Assembly: GCA_030152985.1 (NCBI GenBank)
Contig: JASLIE010000063.1
Coordinates: 1-6,990, forward strand
Source of the DNA: Bacillaceae bacterium
GTDB lineage: Bacteria > Bacillota > Bacilli > Bacillales > Amphibacillaceae
Length of the DNA stretch: 6,990 nt
Direction of reading: 5' to 3'
In this document: piece by piece, positions 6,471-6,990 of the stretch
Position numbering within the stretch: the stretch's first letter is position 1
Layout: each line of letters opens with the position of its first letter
Position numbers and translations under genes: made by a program
The notes under the pieces: model-generated
The model's database searches: none
What the model saw: only the letters and a program-made list of their open reading frames with translations
What the model was told of the DNA's origin: nothing

Positions 6471-6502
6471 AAAAAACCTCTTTCCAAATAAGGAAAGAGG
6501 TT
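6471..6502 (-). terminator. Expression-platform terminator of the SAM riboswitch
   Basis: A perfect 11-bp stem on the minus strand, AACCTCTTTCC and GGAAAGAGGTT, closes a 6-base loop and is followed by an uninterrupted run of T. It starts about 11 bases after the aptamer's last P1 strand, the normal place for S-box transcription control. I could not draw a convincing competing antiterminator by eye. Confidence 0.9.
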
Positions 6503-6513
6503 AAACACACCGG

Positions 6514-6618
6514 CTCATCTGTCAAAGATTTTATATATTTGCTGGAATTAGCACCAATACTACTGAATAGCTAGTCGCTGCAAGTTCATTGCCCAGTGCC
6601 TCACTTGCTCTTGATAAG
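6514..6618 (-). ncRNA. SAM-I (S-box) riboswitch aptamer
   Basis: The minus strand shows the S-box landmarks in order: CTTATCAAGAG at the 5' side, a P2 hairpin (CAAGT with ACTTG) containing GAGGCACTGGGCAATGA, then GGTGCTAATTCCAGCA and the closing GACAGATGAG. P1 forms between CTTATC (6613-6618) and GATGAG (6514-6519), with one G-U pair. The class binds S-adenosylmethionine and turns off methionine or sulfur genes by favouring the terminator that follows. The usual GGCAACC strand of P3 is replaced here by a GCAGCGACT-type sequence, so P3 looks weakened. The only thing downstream before the next promoter is a broken frame. Confidence 0.9.
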
Positions 6619-6696
6619 AAATTATTCGATTTTTTTAAATCCAGTTATCATACTTTTTATTAAAGAAAAACTTTTTGATTTTATCTTGTGAGAAAT

Positions 6697-6717
6697 TTTG
6701 TATACCCTTTGTATACC
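6697..6717. repeat. Tandem TTTGTATACC boxes, possible operator
   Basis: TTTGTATACC occurs twice, at 6697-6706 and 6708-6717, with an 11-base period, about one helical turn. Each contains the palindrome GTATAC. The flanks extend the symmetry (AAATTTTG on the left, CAAAATTT on the right, with one extra base), making a larger imperfect palindrome over 6693-6724. TTGTATAC-type cores are typical of some GntR-family operators. The site lies just downstream of the candidate promoter for the riboswitch unit. Apart from this site and that promoter, 6619-6754 holds nothing else I can identify. Confidence 0.4.
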
Positions 6718-6720
6718 AAA

Positions 6721-6748
6721 ATTTTAAAACGTACTCCAACGCTATCAA
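6721..6748 (-). promoter_or_regulatory. Candidate promoter of the SAM riboswitch transcript
   Basis: TTGATA (minus strand of 6743-6748) and TAAAAT (minus strand of 6721-6726) are 16 bases apart. Transcription would start in the tandem GTATAC boxes and give a leader of roughly 95 bases before the aptamer, which is long. A TATGAT nearer the aptamer is an alternative -10 but lacks a good -35. Confidence 0.35.
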
Positions 6749-6754
6749 ACCTCG

Positions 6755-6802
6755 AAAAATAAAAAAACAGCGTAAACGTTGATATATCAACATTCACACT
6801 GT
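6755..6802 (-). terminator. Terminator of the tRNA operon
   Basis: The minus strand has a 17-bp stem, ACAGTGTGAATGTTGAT with ATCAACGTTTACGCTGT. Its three differences from perfect symmetry are all G-U wobble pairs, and the loop region is itself self-complementary (GTTGATATATCAAC). A T-rich tract of about 13 bases follows. It lies 40 bases after the tRNA-Arg gene. Confidence 0.92.
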
Positions 6803-6841
6803 CTTTCATAAATCTTATTCCAACCTTGAAATAGTATAATA

Positions 6842-6915
<74 letters not shown>

Positions 6916-6924
6916 ATCGTTTAG

Positions 6925-6990
6925 AGCGGGTGAAGGGAGTCGAACCCTCGACATCAGCTTGGAAGGCTGGAGTTTTACCACTAAACTACA
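6925..6990 (-). tRNA. tRNA-Gly(TCC), 5' end cut by the window
   Basis: The gene lacks its first five or so bases, which lie beyond the window. The anticodon stem CCAGC with GCTGA-side pairing encloses loop CTTCCAA, giving anticodon TCC (plus-strand 6961-6963), which reads GGA and GGG. The T arm has GGGTTCGACTCCC, and the 3' acceptor strand CACCCGC is followed by discriminator T; the next bases are CTA, not CCA. Only nine bases separate it from tRNA-Arg, so both come from one precursor transcribed from beyond the right edge. Confidence 0.94.

Overview
The window reads as chromosomal DNA from a low-GC member of the Bacillota (Bacilli). It is AT-rich by eye, has strong Shine-Dalgarno sites, sigma-A-like promoters, GTG and TTG starts, T-tract terminators and a SAM-I (S-box) riboswitch. 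No transposase, integrase, phage gene or CRISPR array is visible.

Layout. (1) Positions 2-801 hold the C-terminal part of an ActP-type sodium:solute symporter and its terminator. (2) Positions 817-3116 hold a two-gene plus-strand operon, a pirin-family cupin followed by the pseudokinase AMPylator SelO, ending in a long hairpin shared with the convergent gene. (3) Positions 3119-4166 hold a minus-strand MhqA-type ring-cleaving dioxygenase (VOC/glyoxalase fold) with its own promoter. (4) Positions 4163-6224 hold, on the minus strand, a cyclic-2,3-diphosphoglycerate-synthetase-like GTPase, then a hairpin, then a small papain/C39-like protein of unknown role. (5) Positions 6315-6748 hold a minus-strand SAM-I riboswitch with an intact terminator, followed only by a well-placed ribosome binding site and a broken, very short reading frame. 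(6) Positions 6755-6990 hold a minus-strand tRNA-Arg(TCT) and a partial tRNA-Gly(TCC) with their terminator.

Most notable: the pirin-selO operon and the mhqA-like gene carry near-palindromic 20-bp operators (ATATCTCGAATTCGTGATAT and ATATCTCGATATAGAGATAT). Each overlaps a perfect TATAAT box in the same register (TATAATATCTC). They resemble the operator of MhqR, the MarR-type quinone/electrophile sensor of Bacillus and Staphylococcus, whose known regulon includes MhqA-type dioxygenases. I infer a small quinone/electrophile-response regulon that joins a ring-cleaving dioxygenase, a pirin/quercetinase-like cupin and the redox-linked AMPylator SelO. The repressor gene is not in the window.

Second most notable: the SAM riboswitch appears to have lost the gene it controlled.
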